Part shown: positions 49,074 through 57,896 of the stretch, piece by piece | Numbering within the stretch: the stretch's first letter is position 1 | How the letters are laid out: each line of letters opens with the position of its first letter | NCBI GenBank assembly: GCA_016432725.1 | Contig: JACJDG010000003.1 | Coordinates: forward strand, 6,230,001-6,294,000 | DNA: 64,000 bases | Direction of reading: 5' to 3' | From: Streptomyces sp. DHE7-1 | Lineage (GTDB): Bacteria > Actinomycetota > Actinomycetes > Streptomycetales > Streptomycetaceae | Translations under genes and position numbers: made by a program | Notes under the pieces: model-generated | What the model saw: the letters and a program-made list of their open reading frames with translations, nothing else | Told to the model about the DNA's origin: nothing | Databases searched by the model: none

Positions 49074-50782
49074 TCAGGTGGCCGTGGTGCGCCGGCCGCC
49101 CCGGCGGTCGGCGCCGCCCGCGGCACCGCCGGCCGGAGTGCGCCGGCGGGAACCGCGGGAGTCCTTGGCCGAGCCCGAGGCGGCGCCGGTCGCGGTACCG
49201 GCCGCGGCCCGGCGGTCGGTGCCCCGGCCGCCCGCGCCGCCGGCACCGCCCGTGGCCCTGGTGCCACCGGTCCGCCGGGCGGAGCCTCGCCCGCCGGTCG
49301 CGGCGGCTTCACCGGCCGGTGCCGCACCCGCGGCCGCCCGGCGCTCCGAGCCCCGGCCGCCGGTTGCGGCGGCCGCCCCGGCAGCCGCTCCCGCTCCGCC
49401 GCCGCGGCGGCGGCGACCGGACCGTCCGCCGCGCTCGGTGCCGGTCTTCCGGTCCGCGCGGGACGGCGCGGGCGTCGCCGGCTGGGGGACCTCGATGGTC
49501 ACCGGTACGCCGGACGGCTCGCGGGCGCCGGTGATGGTGACCAGCTCCGGATCGCTCGACTTCACGCGGGCGGTCCGGGGGCGGATGCCCGCGTCCGACA
49601 TGAGCTGCGTCATGTCCCGCTTCTGCTCGGGCAGGACCAGCGTGACCACGCTGCCGGAACCGCCGGCGCGGGCCGTGCGGCCGCCCCGGTGCACGTAGTC
49701 CTTGTGGTCGGTGGGGGATCGACGTTCACGACGAGGTCGAGGTCGTCGATGTGTATGCCCCGGGCCGCGACGTTCGTCGCCACCAGCGCGGTCACCCGGC
49801 CGGTCTTGAACTGCTCCAGAGTGCGGTTGCGCTGCGGCTGGGAGCGGCCACCGTGCAGTGCCGCCGCGCGCACGCCGACGGCCAGCAGCCGCTTGGCGAG
49901 CCGGTCCGCGGACCTCTTGGTGTCCAGGAAGAGGATCACCCGGCCGTCACGGGCCGCGATGCGCGTGGTGACGGCCTCCTTGTCGGTGCCGTCCAGGACA
50001 TGGAGCACGTGGTGCTCCATGGTGGTCACCGCTCCCGCCGACGGGTCCACGGAGTGCACCACGGGGTCGGTCAGGAACCGCTGCACCAGGCGGTCGATGT
50101 TGCGGTCCAGGGTGGCCGAGAAGAGCATGCGCTGCCCGTCCGGCCGTACGCGCTGGATCAGCTTGGTGATCTGCGGCAGGAAGCCCATGTCGGTCATCTG
50201 GTCGGCTTCGTCCAGCACCGTGATGCGCACGTCGTCGAGCACGCAGTCCCCGCGTTCCACGAGGTCGTTGAGCCTGCCGGGGGTCGCCACGACCACCTCG
50301 GCGCCGCGCCGCAGCGTGCCGGCCTGCTTGGTGATGGAGAGGCCGCCGACCACCGTGGCCAGCCGGAGGTTGACCGCCGTCGCGTACGGGGTCAGCGCGT
50401 CCGTCACCTGCTGGGCGAGTTCCCGCGTGGGAACCAGCACGAGGGCGAGCGGCGCCTTGGGCTGCGCGCGCAGACCGGCGGTGCGGGCCAGCAGCGCCAG
50501 CCCGAAGGCGAGGGTCTTGCCCGAGCCGGTGCGCCCCCGCCCCAGCAGGTCACGGCCGGCGAGCGAGTTCGGCAGCGTGGCGGCCTGGATGGGGAAGGGG
50601 GTGGTCACGCCCTGCGCGGTGAGCGTCTTCAGCAGAGCCGCGGGCATGTCCAGACCGGCGAAGTCCTCGACGGCGGGAAGTGCGGGTGTCGTGCTCTCCG
50701 GAAGCCGGAATTCCCTCGGCGACGACGCGGACGGTGGGGGTGACGAGGCGCGCCGGTTCGACTTCTGGGGTCTGCGGGACAT
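49074..50782 (-). CDS. DEAD-box RNA helicase (one apparent frameshift)
   Basis: ATG 50782 (MSRRPQKSNRR). All core motifs are visible: the Q motif TPFPIQAATLP, motif I RGRTGSGKT, PTRELAQQ, GG, TPGRL, DEAD in VLDEADQM, motif III SAT, then ALHGGRSQPQRNRTLEQF, VATNVAARGIHI and, after the break at G run 49713-49717, HRGGRTARAG. The C-terminal 150 residues are Gly/Ala/Arg-rich and bind RNA non-specifically in such proteins. About 569 residues. Neighbourhood with a cold-shock protein upstream on the same strand suggests an RNA-unfolding role in cold or growth transitions. It ends the unit at 49074; nothing coding was seen between it and the operon end at 48861. Confidence 0.9.
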
Positions 50783-50813
50783 GCGGTTGTCTGCCTTCCT
50801 GAAAACAGCACAA

Positions 50814-50848
50814 ACCGGGGTCCGCACCATGACGGTGCGGGCCCCGGT
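50814..50848 (-). terminator. Strong hairpin between csp and the helicase gene
   Basis: ACCGGGGTCCGCACC pairs with GGTGCGGGCCCCGGT around the five-base loop ATGAC; one position is a wobble. It lies 22 bases after the cold-shock stop on the minus strand and before the helicase start, so it ends or attenuates the csp transcript. Confidence 0.65.
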
Positions 50849-50869
50849 GAGCGGGTACGTGTCCGGCGA

Positions 50870-51073
50870 TCAGGCGGGAACGATGTTCTCCGCCTGCGGG
50901 CCCTTCTGGCCCTGCGTGACGTCGAAGCTGACCCGCTGGCCCTCCTGGAGCTCACGGAAGCCCTGGGTGGCGATGTTCGAGTAGTGGGCGAAGACGTCGG
51001 GGCCGCCGCCGTCCTGCGCGATGAAGCCGAAACCCTTTTCAGAGTTGAACCACTTCACGGTTCCCTGTGCCAT
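50870..51073 (-). CDS. Cold-shock protein (CspA family)
   Basis: A 67-residue protein with start ATG 51073 and a strong AAGGAGAAAG ribosome site. It has both RNA-binding motifs, KGFGFIAQ (RNP1) and DVFAHYSNI (RNP2), after the usual MAQGTVKWFNSEKGFGFI opening. It binds single-stranded RNA and DNA as a chaperone. A long AT-richer leader (51074-51200, containing TTATTTGTTTTTCCGGCATC on the minus strand) is typical for this family and probably folds for thermal control. Confidence 0.95.
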   Translation of the reverse strand: MAQGTVKWFNSEKGFGFIAQDGGGPDVFAHYSNIATQGFRELQEGQRVSFDVTQGQKGPQAENIVPA

Positions 51074-51375
51074 GACTTTCTCCTTCTGGTAGGCAGAGGC
51101 CCCATCCGGAGATGCCGGAAAAACAAATAATGCGCCTTTAGGAGAAACATTCCCGTCAAGGCGCACATGAATTCATGGGTACCACAACTGCAACTGCGAC
51201 AACCGTAGCACACCTCGTCCGGCCGTGGCTCGCGCACGCCCGGGCCGCGGGGGCGAAGCGGACGGGCGAATAAATCGGTGGCGCCCGGCCGCGTGGCGCT
51301 CTACGGTGAAGACCGCTTCGCACGACGGCCGTTGGTGGCCGCCGGCGACCGGACGAGGAACGGGAGGTGTGACCG

Positions 51376-51447
51376 ATGGCTGTCTCTGTGACGGGTGCTG
51401 CCCGCAACCAGAAGATCATCCACTCCACCTCCGTGGCCTCCGGCTGA
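51376..51447 (+). CDS. Candidate 23-residue small ORF upstream of rsgA
   Basis: ATG 51376 with GGGAGG eight bases upstream opens MAVSVTGAARNQKIIHSTSV then ASG, stop at 51445-51447. It ends 55 bases before rsgA. It has no known domain. The good ribosome site and position fit a leader peptide or small protein; coding is not proven. Confidence 0.4.
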   Translation: MAVSVTGAARNQKIIHSTSVASG

Positions 51448-51502
51448 CCTTTCCCAGCGCGCACGTGCGCGGAGCCGGGGCCGCCCCCTCGAAGGGTTCC
51501 CC

Positions 51503-52609
51503 TTGAACTTCTCCTCCTCCTCCTCGGTTTCGTCGCACCCTCTCGCCGCCTACGGCTGGGACGAGGGCTGGGCGGCCGAGTTCGCTCCCCACGCCGAGCG
51601 GGGCCTCCTACCCGGCCGTGTCGTGCGGGTCGACCGCGGCCAGTGCGACGTCGTCACCCCGGCCGGCGTCGTCCGCGCCGACACCGAGTTCGTCGTCCCC
51701 CGCGATCCGATGAAGGTCGTGTGCACGGGGGACTGGGCCGCCGTCGACCCGGCAGGCGGCGATCCGCGGTACGTGCGGAGCCTGCTGCCCCGCCGTACCG
51801 CCTTCGTCCGGTCGACCTCCTCCAAGCGGTCCGAGGGGCAGGTGCTCGCGGCCAACGTCGACCACGTCGTCGTCGCCGTGTCCCTCGCCGTCGAACTCGA
51901 CCTCGGCCGCGTCGAACGCTTCCTGGCGCTGGCCTGGGAGTCGGGCGCTCAGCCCGTGGTGGTGCTCAGCAAGGCCGACCTGGTGCCGGACCCGGTGACA
52001 CTGGCCCATCTCGTCCAGGACGTCGAGACGACCGCGCCGGGCGTGCCCGTGCTCACCGTGAGCGCCCTGCACGGTGACGGCCTCGACGTGCTCACCGCGC
52101 TCGTCGGCGGCGGCACCACGGTGCTGCTCGGGCAGTCCGGCGCCGGAAAGTCCACCCTCGCCAACGCCCTGGTCGGCGAGGACGTCATGGACGTGCGGGC
52201 CGCCCGGGACGTCGACGGCAAGGGCCGGCACACCACCACCACCCGCAACCTGCTGCCGCTGCCCTCCGGCGGCGTGCTGATCGACACCCCCGGGCTGCGG
52301 GGCGTCGGGCTGTTCGACGCCGGGAGCGGGGTCGGGCAGGTCTTCGCCGAGATCGAGGAGCTGGCCGAGCGGTGCCGGTTCCAGGACTGCGCGCACGAGA
52401 GCGAGCCCGGCTGCGCGGTGCGCGCCGCGGTGGACGACGGGGACCTTCCGGTCCGGCGCCTGGAGAGCTACCGCAAGCTGCTGCGGGAGAACCAGTGGAT
52501 CGTCGCCAAGACGGACGCCCGTCTGCGCGCCGAGATCAGGAAGGACTGGAAGCGGAAGGGGGCGCAGGGCAGGGCCGCGATGGAGGCCAAGCGCGGCCGC
52601 TGGGCCTAG
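51503..52609 (+). CDS. rsgA: Ribosome small-subunit-dependent GTPase A
   Basis: Start TTG 51503 (LNFSSSSSVSSHPLAAYGWD) after GAAGGG. A 368-residue circularly permuted GTPase that checks 30S maturation. The N-terminal OB domain shows VRVDRGQCDVVTPAGVVRAD. The permuted motif order is visible: G4 VVLSKADLVP, G1 LLGQSGAGKSTLANAL, G2 GRHTTTTRNL, G3 IDTPGLRGVG. The zinc-binding end has CRFQDCAHESEPGCAVRAAV with Cys, Cys, His, Cys. It is intact and followed by a very strong hairpin. Confidence 0.93.
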   Translation: MNFSSSSSVSSHPLAAYGWDEGWAAEFAPHAERGLLPGRVVRVDRGQCDVVTPAGVVRADTEFVVPRDPMKVVCTGDWAAVDPAGGDPRYVRSLLPRRTAFVRSTSSKRSEGQVLAANVDHVVVAVSLAVELDLGRVERFLALAWESGAQPVVVLSKADLVPDPVTLAHLVQDVETTAPGVPVLTVSALHGDGLDVLTALVGGGTTVLLGQSGAGKSTLANALVGEDVMDVRAARDVDGKGRHTTTTRNLLPLPSGGVLIDTPGLRGVGLFDAGSGVGQVFAEIEELAERCRFQDCAHESEPGCAVRAAVDDGDLPVRRLESYRKLLRENQWIVAKTDARLRAEIRKDWKRKGAQGRAAMEAKRGRWA

Positions 52610-52613
52610 CGGC

Positions 52614-52649
52614 CCGCGGGCCGGGGCCGGCGGCGGCCCCGGCCCGCGG
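52614..52649 (+). terminator. Perfect 16-bp hairpin after rsgA
   Basis: CCGCGGGCCGGGGCCG and CGGCCCCGGCCCGCGG pair perfectly around the loop GCGG, starting five bases after the rsgA stop. It is all G/C and lacks T residues. Confidence 0.75.
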
Positions 52650-52729
52650 CGGCCGTCCCGCCCCTCCCACCTGCGTGTCCGATTTCCGCCAGCCCGCCCC
52701 CGCCGGGGCGGGCCACACTGGAACACGTG

Positions 52730-54124
52730 ATGGACGAGGACAGCGGGTACGAGGCGGTGCGCAGCCGGGACGGACGGTTCGACGGGGCGTTCTTCTTCGC
52801 CGTCGAGACCACCGGGATCTACTGCCGGCCCAGTTGCCCCGCGGTCACCCCGAAGCGCTCCAACGTGCGGTTCTTCCGTACGGCCGCCGCCGCGCAGGGC
52901 TCCGGATTCCGGGCCTGCCGGCGGTGCCGGCCGGACGCCGTGCCGGGATCGGCCGAGTGGAACGTCCGGGCGGACGTGGTCGGCCGGGCCATGCGCCTGA
53001 TCGGCGACGGCGTCGTGGACCGTGAGGGCGTCGCCGGACTCGCCGCCCGGCTCGGTTACAGCGCCCGGCAGGTGCAGCGGCAGCTCACCACCGAGCTCGG
53101 CGCCGGACCCGTGGCGCTCGCCCGGGCCCAGCGGGCGCACACCGCCCGGACACTGCTGCGGACCACCGACCTGCCGATCACCGAGATCGCCTTCGCGTCC
53201 GGGTTCGCCAGCGTGCGCCAGTTCAACGACACCATCCGCCAGGTGTACGACGCCACGCCGAGCGGGGTACGGGCCGCCGCGCCCCGCGGCCGCGGCGCCC
53301 GCCGGGCCACGCCGGGCGCGGGCATCCCGCTGCGGCTCGCCCACCGCGGCCCCTACCAGTCCCGCGCCGTCTTCGACCAGCTCGCCCAGGAGGCCGTGCC
53401 CGGCGTCGAGGAGGTCACCGGCGCCCCGGGCGGCCGGACCTACCGGCGCACCCTGCGGCTGCCGCACGGCACCGGGATCGTCGCCGTGGAGGAGCGCGCC
53501 CGGGGACCGAGAGCGGGCGGCGGCACGCATCCGGGCGGCTGGCTGGAGGCGCGGCTGCACCTCACCGACCCCCGGGACCTGACCACCGCCGTGCAGCGGC
53601 TGCGCCGGCTGTTCGACCTCGACGCCGACCCGTACGCGGTCGACGAGCGGCTCTCCGCCGACCCCCGGCTCGCCCCGCTGGTCGCCGCCCGGCCCGGCCT
53701 GCGCTCGCCCGGCGCAGTCGACCCCCTGGAGCCCGCCGCGCGGGCGCTCGCCGGGCCGGCCGGGGCCGAGCGGCTGGTGCGGCGGTACGGCAAGGCGCTC
53801 GACGCGCCCTGCGGCAGCCTCACACACCTCTTCCCGGAGCCCGACGCACTCGCCGGGGCCCAACCCGGTGGCCCGCTCGGCGCGCTCGCGCGTGCGCTCG
53901 CCGACGGCACCGTACGGCTGGACCCGGGCGCCGACCGGGACGACGCCCAGCGGGCGCTGCTCGCCCTGCCCGGCATGGACCCCGCCGTGGCCGCCACCCT
54001 CCGCGTCCGCGCCCTCGGCGATCCCGACGTGGCCCCGCCCGGCTCCGAGACCCCCGAAGCCTGGCGGCCCTGGCGGTCGTACGCCATCCAGCACCTGCGC
54101 ATCACAGGAGAGTTGACCCCGTGA
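52730..54124 (+). CDS. Ada-type sensor/HTH fused to a degenerate AlkA glycosylase domain
   Basis: Start ATG 52730 (GTG 52727 also possible); 464 residues. Residues about 1-75 are the Ada zinc domain: FAVETTGIYCRPSCPAVTPK and FRACRRCRPDA give the four Cys that bind zinc and accept methyl groups from phosphotriesters. Residues 85-175 are an AraC-type HTH (GLAARLGYSARQVQRQL, IAFASGFASVRQFNDTIRQV). The AlkA N-domain follows (LRLAHRGPYQSRAVFDQL). The helix-hairpin-helix region is altered: LPGMDPAVAATLRVRAL replaces the usual LPGxGPWTA, and between DPDVAPPG and EAWRPWRSYAIQHL the segment with the catalytic Asp is missing. It probably regulates or senses but does not excise bases. Its stop overlaps ogt. 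Confidence 0.85.
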   Translation: MDEDSGYEAVRSRDGRFDGAFFFAVETTGIYCRPSCPAVTPKRSNVRFFRTAAAAQGSGFRACRRCRPDAVPGSAEWNVRADVVGRAMRLIGDGVVDREGVAGLAARLGYSARQVQRQLTTELGAGPVALARAQRAHTARTLLRTTDLPITEIAFASGFASVRQFNDTIRQVYDATPSGVRAAAPRGRGARRATPGAGIPLRLAHRGPYQSRAVFDQLAQEAVPGVEEVTGAPGGRTYRRTLRLPHGTGIVAVEERARGPRAGGGTHPGGWLEARLHLTDPRDLTTAVQRLRRLFDLDADPYAVDERLSADPRLAPLVAARPGLRSPGAVDPLEPAARALAGPAGAERLVRRYGKALDAPCGSLTHLFPEPDALAGAQPGGPLGALARALADGTVRLDPGADRDDAQRALLALPGMDPAVAATLRVRALGDPDVAPPGSETPEAWRPWRSYAIQHLRITGELTP

Positions 54125-54636
54125 CGGACCTGACCCTCTGGACGGCCGTGGACACCCCGGCCGGACGGCTGCTGCTCACCGCCGGCCCGGACGGCGCCCT
54201 CACCTCGCTGTCCGTGCCCGGGCAGAAGGGCGGCCGCGCCGTCGAGCCCGGCTGGCGAGAGGACCCCGGCCCCTTCCGGGCCGCCGAGGAGCAACTGGCG
54301 GCCTACTTCGCCGGTGAGCTGAAGGAGTTCCAGCTGCCCCTGCGCGCCCACGGCACCGACTTCCGGCAGCGGGTGTGGGCCGCCCTCGACACCGTGCCGT
54401 ACGGCGCGACCACCACCTACGGCGAGATCGCCGCCCGCATCGGCGCCTCCCGTGCCGCCGTCCGCGCCGTCGGCGGCGCGATCGGCGCCAACCCCCTCCT
54501 CATCGTCCGCCCCTGCCACCGCGTCATCGGCGCCGACGGCACCCTGACCGGCTACGCGGGCGGCCTCGACCGGAAGCTCCTGCTGCTCACCCTGGAGAAC
54601 GGTCTGCCGGATCCCGCCCCGGCGCCGCGCCGCTGA
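54121..54636 (+). CDS. ogt: Methylated-DNA--protein-cysteine S-methyltransferase
   Basis: GTG 54121 overlaps the stop of the Ada/AlkA gene (GTGA), so the two are co-translated. 171 residues. The DNA-binding HTH is TTTYGEIAARIGASRAAVRA with the Arg finger; AIGANPLLIVRPCHRVIGAD holds the acceptor Cys in PCHR; YAGGLDRKLLLLTLE closes the active site. It directly reverses O6-alkylguanine by a suicide transfer. Confidence 0.94.
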   Translation: MTDLTLWTAVDTPAGRLLLTAGPDGALTSLSVPGQKGGRAVEPGWREDPGPFRAAEEQLAAYFAGELKEFQLPLRAHGTDFRQRVWAALDTVPYGATTTYGEIAARIGASRAAVRAVGGAIGANPLLIVRPCHRVIGADGTLTGYAGGLDRKLLLLTLENGLPDPAPAPRR

Positions 54637-54800
54637 CCGGACGGCGCCGACGCCCGGCCGGCCCGGCCGCGAACCGCCCTCCGCCCCGCCCGGGTACCGC
54701 CCTACGCCGAGCGGGTGGATTCCCCGGTGCCGCTCCGGTCCCGCGCGCCCGCCCTGTGGCACGGTCACCTGCGACGGGTCGTGGGAAGGGCGGGCGGTAC

Positions 54801-55976
54801 ATGGTCAAGGCGGGGCGGGCGCTGGCTGCGCTGTTGCTCGCGGTGGTGCCGGGAACGACGGCCAGGGCCGTCGCCTCGACCACCGCACCGCGGTGGACGG
54901 GCAGTTGGGAGGCGGCGCCGTCCGGTACCGCGGCCGCGCTGCCCGGTGCCGCCGTCCGCAACGTCGTCCATCTCAGCGTCGGCGGCGGTGCCGTGCGGAT
55001 CCGGCTCAGCAACCGCCTCGGCACCGCGCCCCTGCGGCTCGGCGCGGTCACGGTGGCGCTGCGACGGGCCGCGGGCCCGGACGCCGTACCCGGTACCCTG
55101 CGCACCGCCACCTTCCAGGGTGCGCCGACGGCCACCGTCCAGCCCGGCCGGGACGTGCTCACCGATCCCGTCCCGCTCGCCGTGCCGGCCGCCGCCGATC
55201 TGCTGGTCACCGTCCTCACCCCGGACGACTCCGGGCCCGCGACGTTCCACCGCACCGCCCTGCAGACCAGCTACCTGGCCCCGGGCGGCTCGGGCCACGC
55301 GGCCGACGAGACCGGCTCCGCCTACACCCTGGCCACCGGCTCCTGGTACTACGTCACCGGCGTCGACGTCCTCGGCACCGCCGAGGGCAGCGTCGTCGCG
55401 TTCGGCGACTCGCTCACCGACGGCAACGGCTCCACCCCCGACGGCAACCGCCGGTGGCCGGACCGGCTCTTCGAACGGCTGGGGCGCCTCGGCGTCCTCA
55501 ACGCCGGTGTCGCCGGCAACCGCCTGCTGCGCGACGGCACCGGGCCGAGCGCTCTGGCCCGGCTGGACGCCGACGCCCTGGACCGGGCCGGGGCGCGGGT
55601 CCTGGTCGTGCTGGAGGGCATCAACGACATCAAGGGCACCCCCGTTGCGGACGACCCCGCCGCCTTCGCCGCCGCGTACCGCACCCTCGTCGCGCGCGCC
55701 CACGCCCACGGGATCAGGGTCGTCGGCGTGACCCTCACGCCGTACGCGGGGTACAGCGCGTACACGGCGGCCGGTGAGTCCGTACGGCAGCGGGTCAACG
55801 CGTTCATCCGCACCGGCGGCGCCTTCGACGCCGTCGCCGACGCCGACGCCGCCGTGCGCGACCCGGCCCGCCCCGAGCGCATCCTGCCCGGCTACGACCC
55901 CGGCGACCATCTGCACTTCAACGACGCCGGCATGCGCGCGATCGCCGACACCGTCGCCGCGGCCCTCGCCCGCTGA
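54801..55976 (+). CDS. Secreted SGNH/GDSL hydrolase
   Basis: Start ATG 54801 (MVKAGRALAALLLAVVPGTT) with a signal peptide cut near ARAVA. About 391 residues. The N-terminal beta-sandwich (WTGSWEAAPSGTAAALPGAA, VHLSVGGGAVRIRLSNRLG) is followed by the SGNH domain: block I VVAFGDSLTDGNGS with the nucleophile Ser, block II Gly in NAGVAGNRLL, block III GINDIKG and block V DHLHFNDAG with Asp and His. It is an extracellular esterase or lipase of unknown substrate. It is convergent with DUF456 (four-base gap). Confidence 0.88.
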   Translation: MVKAGRALAALLLAVVPGTTARAVASTTAPRWTGSWEAAPSGTAAALPGAAVRNVVHLSVGGGAVRIRLSNRLGTAPLRLGAVTVALRRAAGPDAVPGTLRTATFQGAPTATVQPGRDVLTDPVPLAVPAAADLLVTVLTPDDSGPATFHRTALQTSYLAPGGSGHAADETGSAYTLATGSWYYVTGVDVLGTAEGSVVAFGDSLTDGNGSTPDGNRRWPDRLFERLGRLGVLNAGVAGNRLLRDGTGPSALARLDADALDRAGARVLVVLEGINDIKGTPVADDPAAFAAAYRTLVARAHAHGIRVVGVTLTPYAGYSAYTAAGESVRQRVNAFIRTGGAFDAVADADAAVRDPARPERILPGYDPGDHLHFNDAGMRAIADTVAAALAR

Positions 55977-55980
55977 CCGG

Positions 55981-56463
55981 TCAGCCCCACAGCACGGCGC
56001 CCAGCCACGCCCCCGCGATCAGCAGACACGCGAACAGCTCGACGAGCACGCTGGAGCCGCCCGACCGCATCGTGCTGCGCAGCGCGGACACCGCCTCGCC
56101 GTGCCCGCCGAGCCGCAGCCGCTCGTGCAGGTAGATACCGGTCAGGAAACCCGGCAGCGCGCCGAGCACCGGCAGCAGCACGAAGCCGAGGACGGCACCC
56201 GTCCCGGCGTACACGGCCATGCGGGGCGTGGCGCCGCTCGCCCGCAGCCGGCGCGGGGGCAGCGTCCAGCGCACCACCAGGGACAGCAGCAGCACCCCGG
56301 TCGCGCCCACCAGCACCGCCCAGGCCAGCGGCCGGGGGTCCTTCAGCGCCCACCACAGCACCGCGGCCCACACCAGCCAGGACCCCGGCGCTCCGGGCAC
56401 CAGCACTCCGCACAGGCCGAGCGCGATCACCACGCCGACCAACAGGAGTTCCCACGCTCCCAT
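55981..56463 (-). CDS. DUF456 membrane protein
   Basis: A 160-residue protein with about four membrane segments: WELLLVGVVIALGLCGVLVP, WLVWAAVLWWAL, WAVLVGATGVLLLSLVVRW and MAVYAGTGAVLGFVLLPVLG, followed by GFLTGIYLHERLRLGGHGEA. The P-G-A-PGSWL turn after TM1 is typical of DUF456, whose function is unknown. It is separated by 36 bases from the upstream regulator gene on the same strand, so co-transcription is likely. Confidence 0.85.
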   Translation of the reverse strand: MGAWELLLVGVVIALGLCGVLVPGAPGSWLVWAAVLWWALKDPRPLAWAVLVGATGVLLLSLVVRWTLPPRRLRASGATPRMAVYAGTGAVLGFVLLPVLGALPGFLTGIYLHERLRLGGHGEAVSALRSTMRSGGSSVLVELFACLLIAGAWLGAVLWG

Positions 56464-56499
56464 CTGCCCAGCGTGCCCGAGGAGTGAAGGAGCCGCAGA

Positions 56500-57489
56500 T
56501 CAGGAGGGTTCGTCGCGGGACACCCAGCCGCGCTCGTAGGCGTGCCAGCCCAGTTGCAGCCGGGTCGTCACCCCGGCCAGCTCCATCAGCCGCTTCACCC
56601 GGCGCTGCACGGTCCGCAGGCCCAGGTCGAGCTGTTTGGCCACGCTCACGTCGGTCAGCCCGGCCAGCAGCAGCGACAGCACCTCCAGGTCGGTCGGGTC
56701 CGGCCCGTCCGGCTGCTGCTCGGCCACCCCGGAGCCGGCCAGCCTCAGCGGCAGCGCCTCGCGCCACACCGAGTCGAACAGGCCCGCCAGCAGCTCCAGC
56801 AGCCCGCTCGCGTGCACCACCAGCGCGGCCGGCTCCACCGTTCTGGTGGTGAGCGGCACCATGGCGAGCGACCGGTCGGCGATCACCAGCTTCGTCGGCA
56901 CCCGGTCCATCACCCGCACCCGTTCGTTCCGGCCCAGCGCCGCCGCCAGCTCGGTCAGCCCGTGCGGCAGGTCCAGCACGTCGCGCTCCACCACCACCCG
57001 GTAGCGGACCCCGCGCCCCGCCGCCTGCGCCTCCGCGTCGTTCTCCATCCCGGAGACCACCATCGGGTTGCCGGTGACCAGTGCGCACACCTCCTCGGTG
57101 GCGCCGAGCTGCATCTGCAGGAAGCGCTGTGCCACCGCCGAGGCGCCGGTCACCACCTCCACCAGGTCGTGCACCTCCGGCTCGGCCGCCGTGGCCCGGT
57201 ACTCCTCGGCCAGCAGCGCCGCCGTCAGCTCCGCCTTCTCCAGCTCGTGCCGCCGCTGCGTCAGCAACGCGGCCAGCGCCACGCCGGGCGGCGCCGCCAC
57301 CCAGCGGCCCGGCCGGGCCGGGGACTGGGCCGCCAGGCCGTGTCCCTCCAGCCGGCGCAGCGCGCGCTCGGTGTCCGGTTCGGCCAGCGACAGCCGCCGC
57401 GCCAGATCCGCCACCTCGGCGGCGCCCACGGACACCAGCGCCCGGTACGCGGACTCGTGGGTCTCGTCCAGGCCTATCGCTGCCAGCAT
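56500..57489 (-). CDS. TrmB/LuxR-type helix-turn-helix regulator
   Basis: A 329-residue intact protein, with start ATG 57489. The N-terminus is a TrmB-like winged helix (LDETHESAYRALVSVGAAEV, ADLARRLSLAEPDTERALRR). A central helical/PLD-like domain follows (SAVAQRFLQMQLGATEEVCA, VRYRVVVERDVLDLPHGL). The C-terminus is a LuxR HTH (LEVLSLLLAGLTDVSVAKQL, DLGLRTVQRRVKRLMELAGV, TTRLQLGWHAYERGWV). This two-ended layout is a common Streptomyces type. The target is unknown. Confidence 0.85.
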   Translation of the reverse strand: MLAAIGLDETHESAYRALVSVGAAEVADLARRLSLAEPDTERALRRLEGHGLAAQSPARPGRWVAAPPGVALAALLTQRRHELEKAELTAALLAEEYRATAAEPEVHDLVEVVTGASAVAQRFLQMQLGATEEVCALVTGNPMVVSGMENDAEAQAAGRGVRYRVVVERDVLDLPHGLTELAAALGRNERVRVMDRVPTKLVIADRSLAMVPLTTRTVEPAALVVHASGLLELLAGLFDSVWREALPLRLAGSGVAEQQPDGPDPTDLEVLSLLLAGLTDVSVAKQLDLGLRTVQRRVKRLMELAGVTTRLQLGWHAYERGWVSRDEPS

Positions 57490-57896
57490 CGAGCCGGGTT
57501 CCCCTTTCCTGCGAACAAGCCATTCACGCGGGCGGTCCGTGGCGGAAACCGGTCACGGCGCAAACCCGCCGCCGCACATCATCGCCGTACCCGCGGTCAC
57601 TCTGCCAGGGTGAACAGCACTGGCGGACACCCGGCCGGGCCGGCGGCGCACAGCCGTGGCCCAGGAATCCCGGGCATGATCCGACCGGATCCGGCCACCC
57701 GGCGAGGCGTGGCCCGGTCACCCAGAACGTCGCCGGGCGGTCCTCCCGTGGGGGGTGGGACCGCTCGGCGGCCATCACGCCTTCCTCGTACGGCAGTTCG
57801 GGCCATCCTCCACCGCGGCGCGCCACCGTGGACGCGGACGCCGGAATTTCCCCGTGCCCCGTTTCCATATGGCCTCCGCGGTGGACAATCAGGGAC
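57490..57896. other. Divergent intergenic region, no gene seen
   Basis: About 400 bases between the LuxR-type gene and the PP2C-like gene. Several reading frames are open but with poor codon bias. A GGATCCGGCCACCCGGCG-type GC stretch and an AT-richer patch near 57845-57895 (TTTCCATATGGCC) are the only notable points; the latter is the likely promoter and leader of the PP2C-like gene. Confidence 0.4.

Noticed and set aside
48874..49698. Plus-strand ORF after the GAP1-like gene as a tenth operon member
   Set aside because: It is antisense of the Gly/Arg-rich tail of the DEAD-box helicase.
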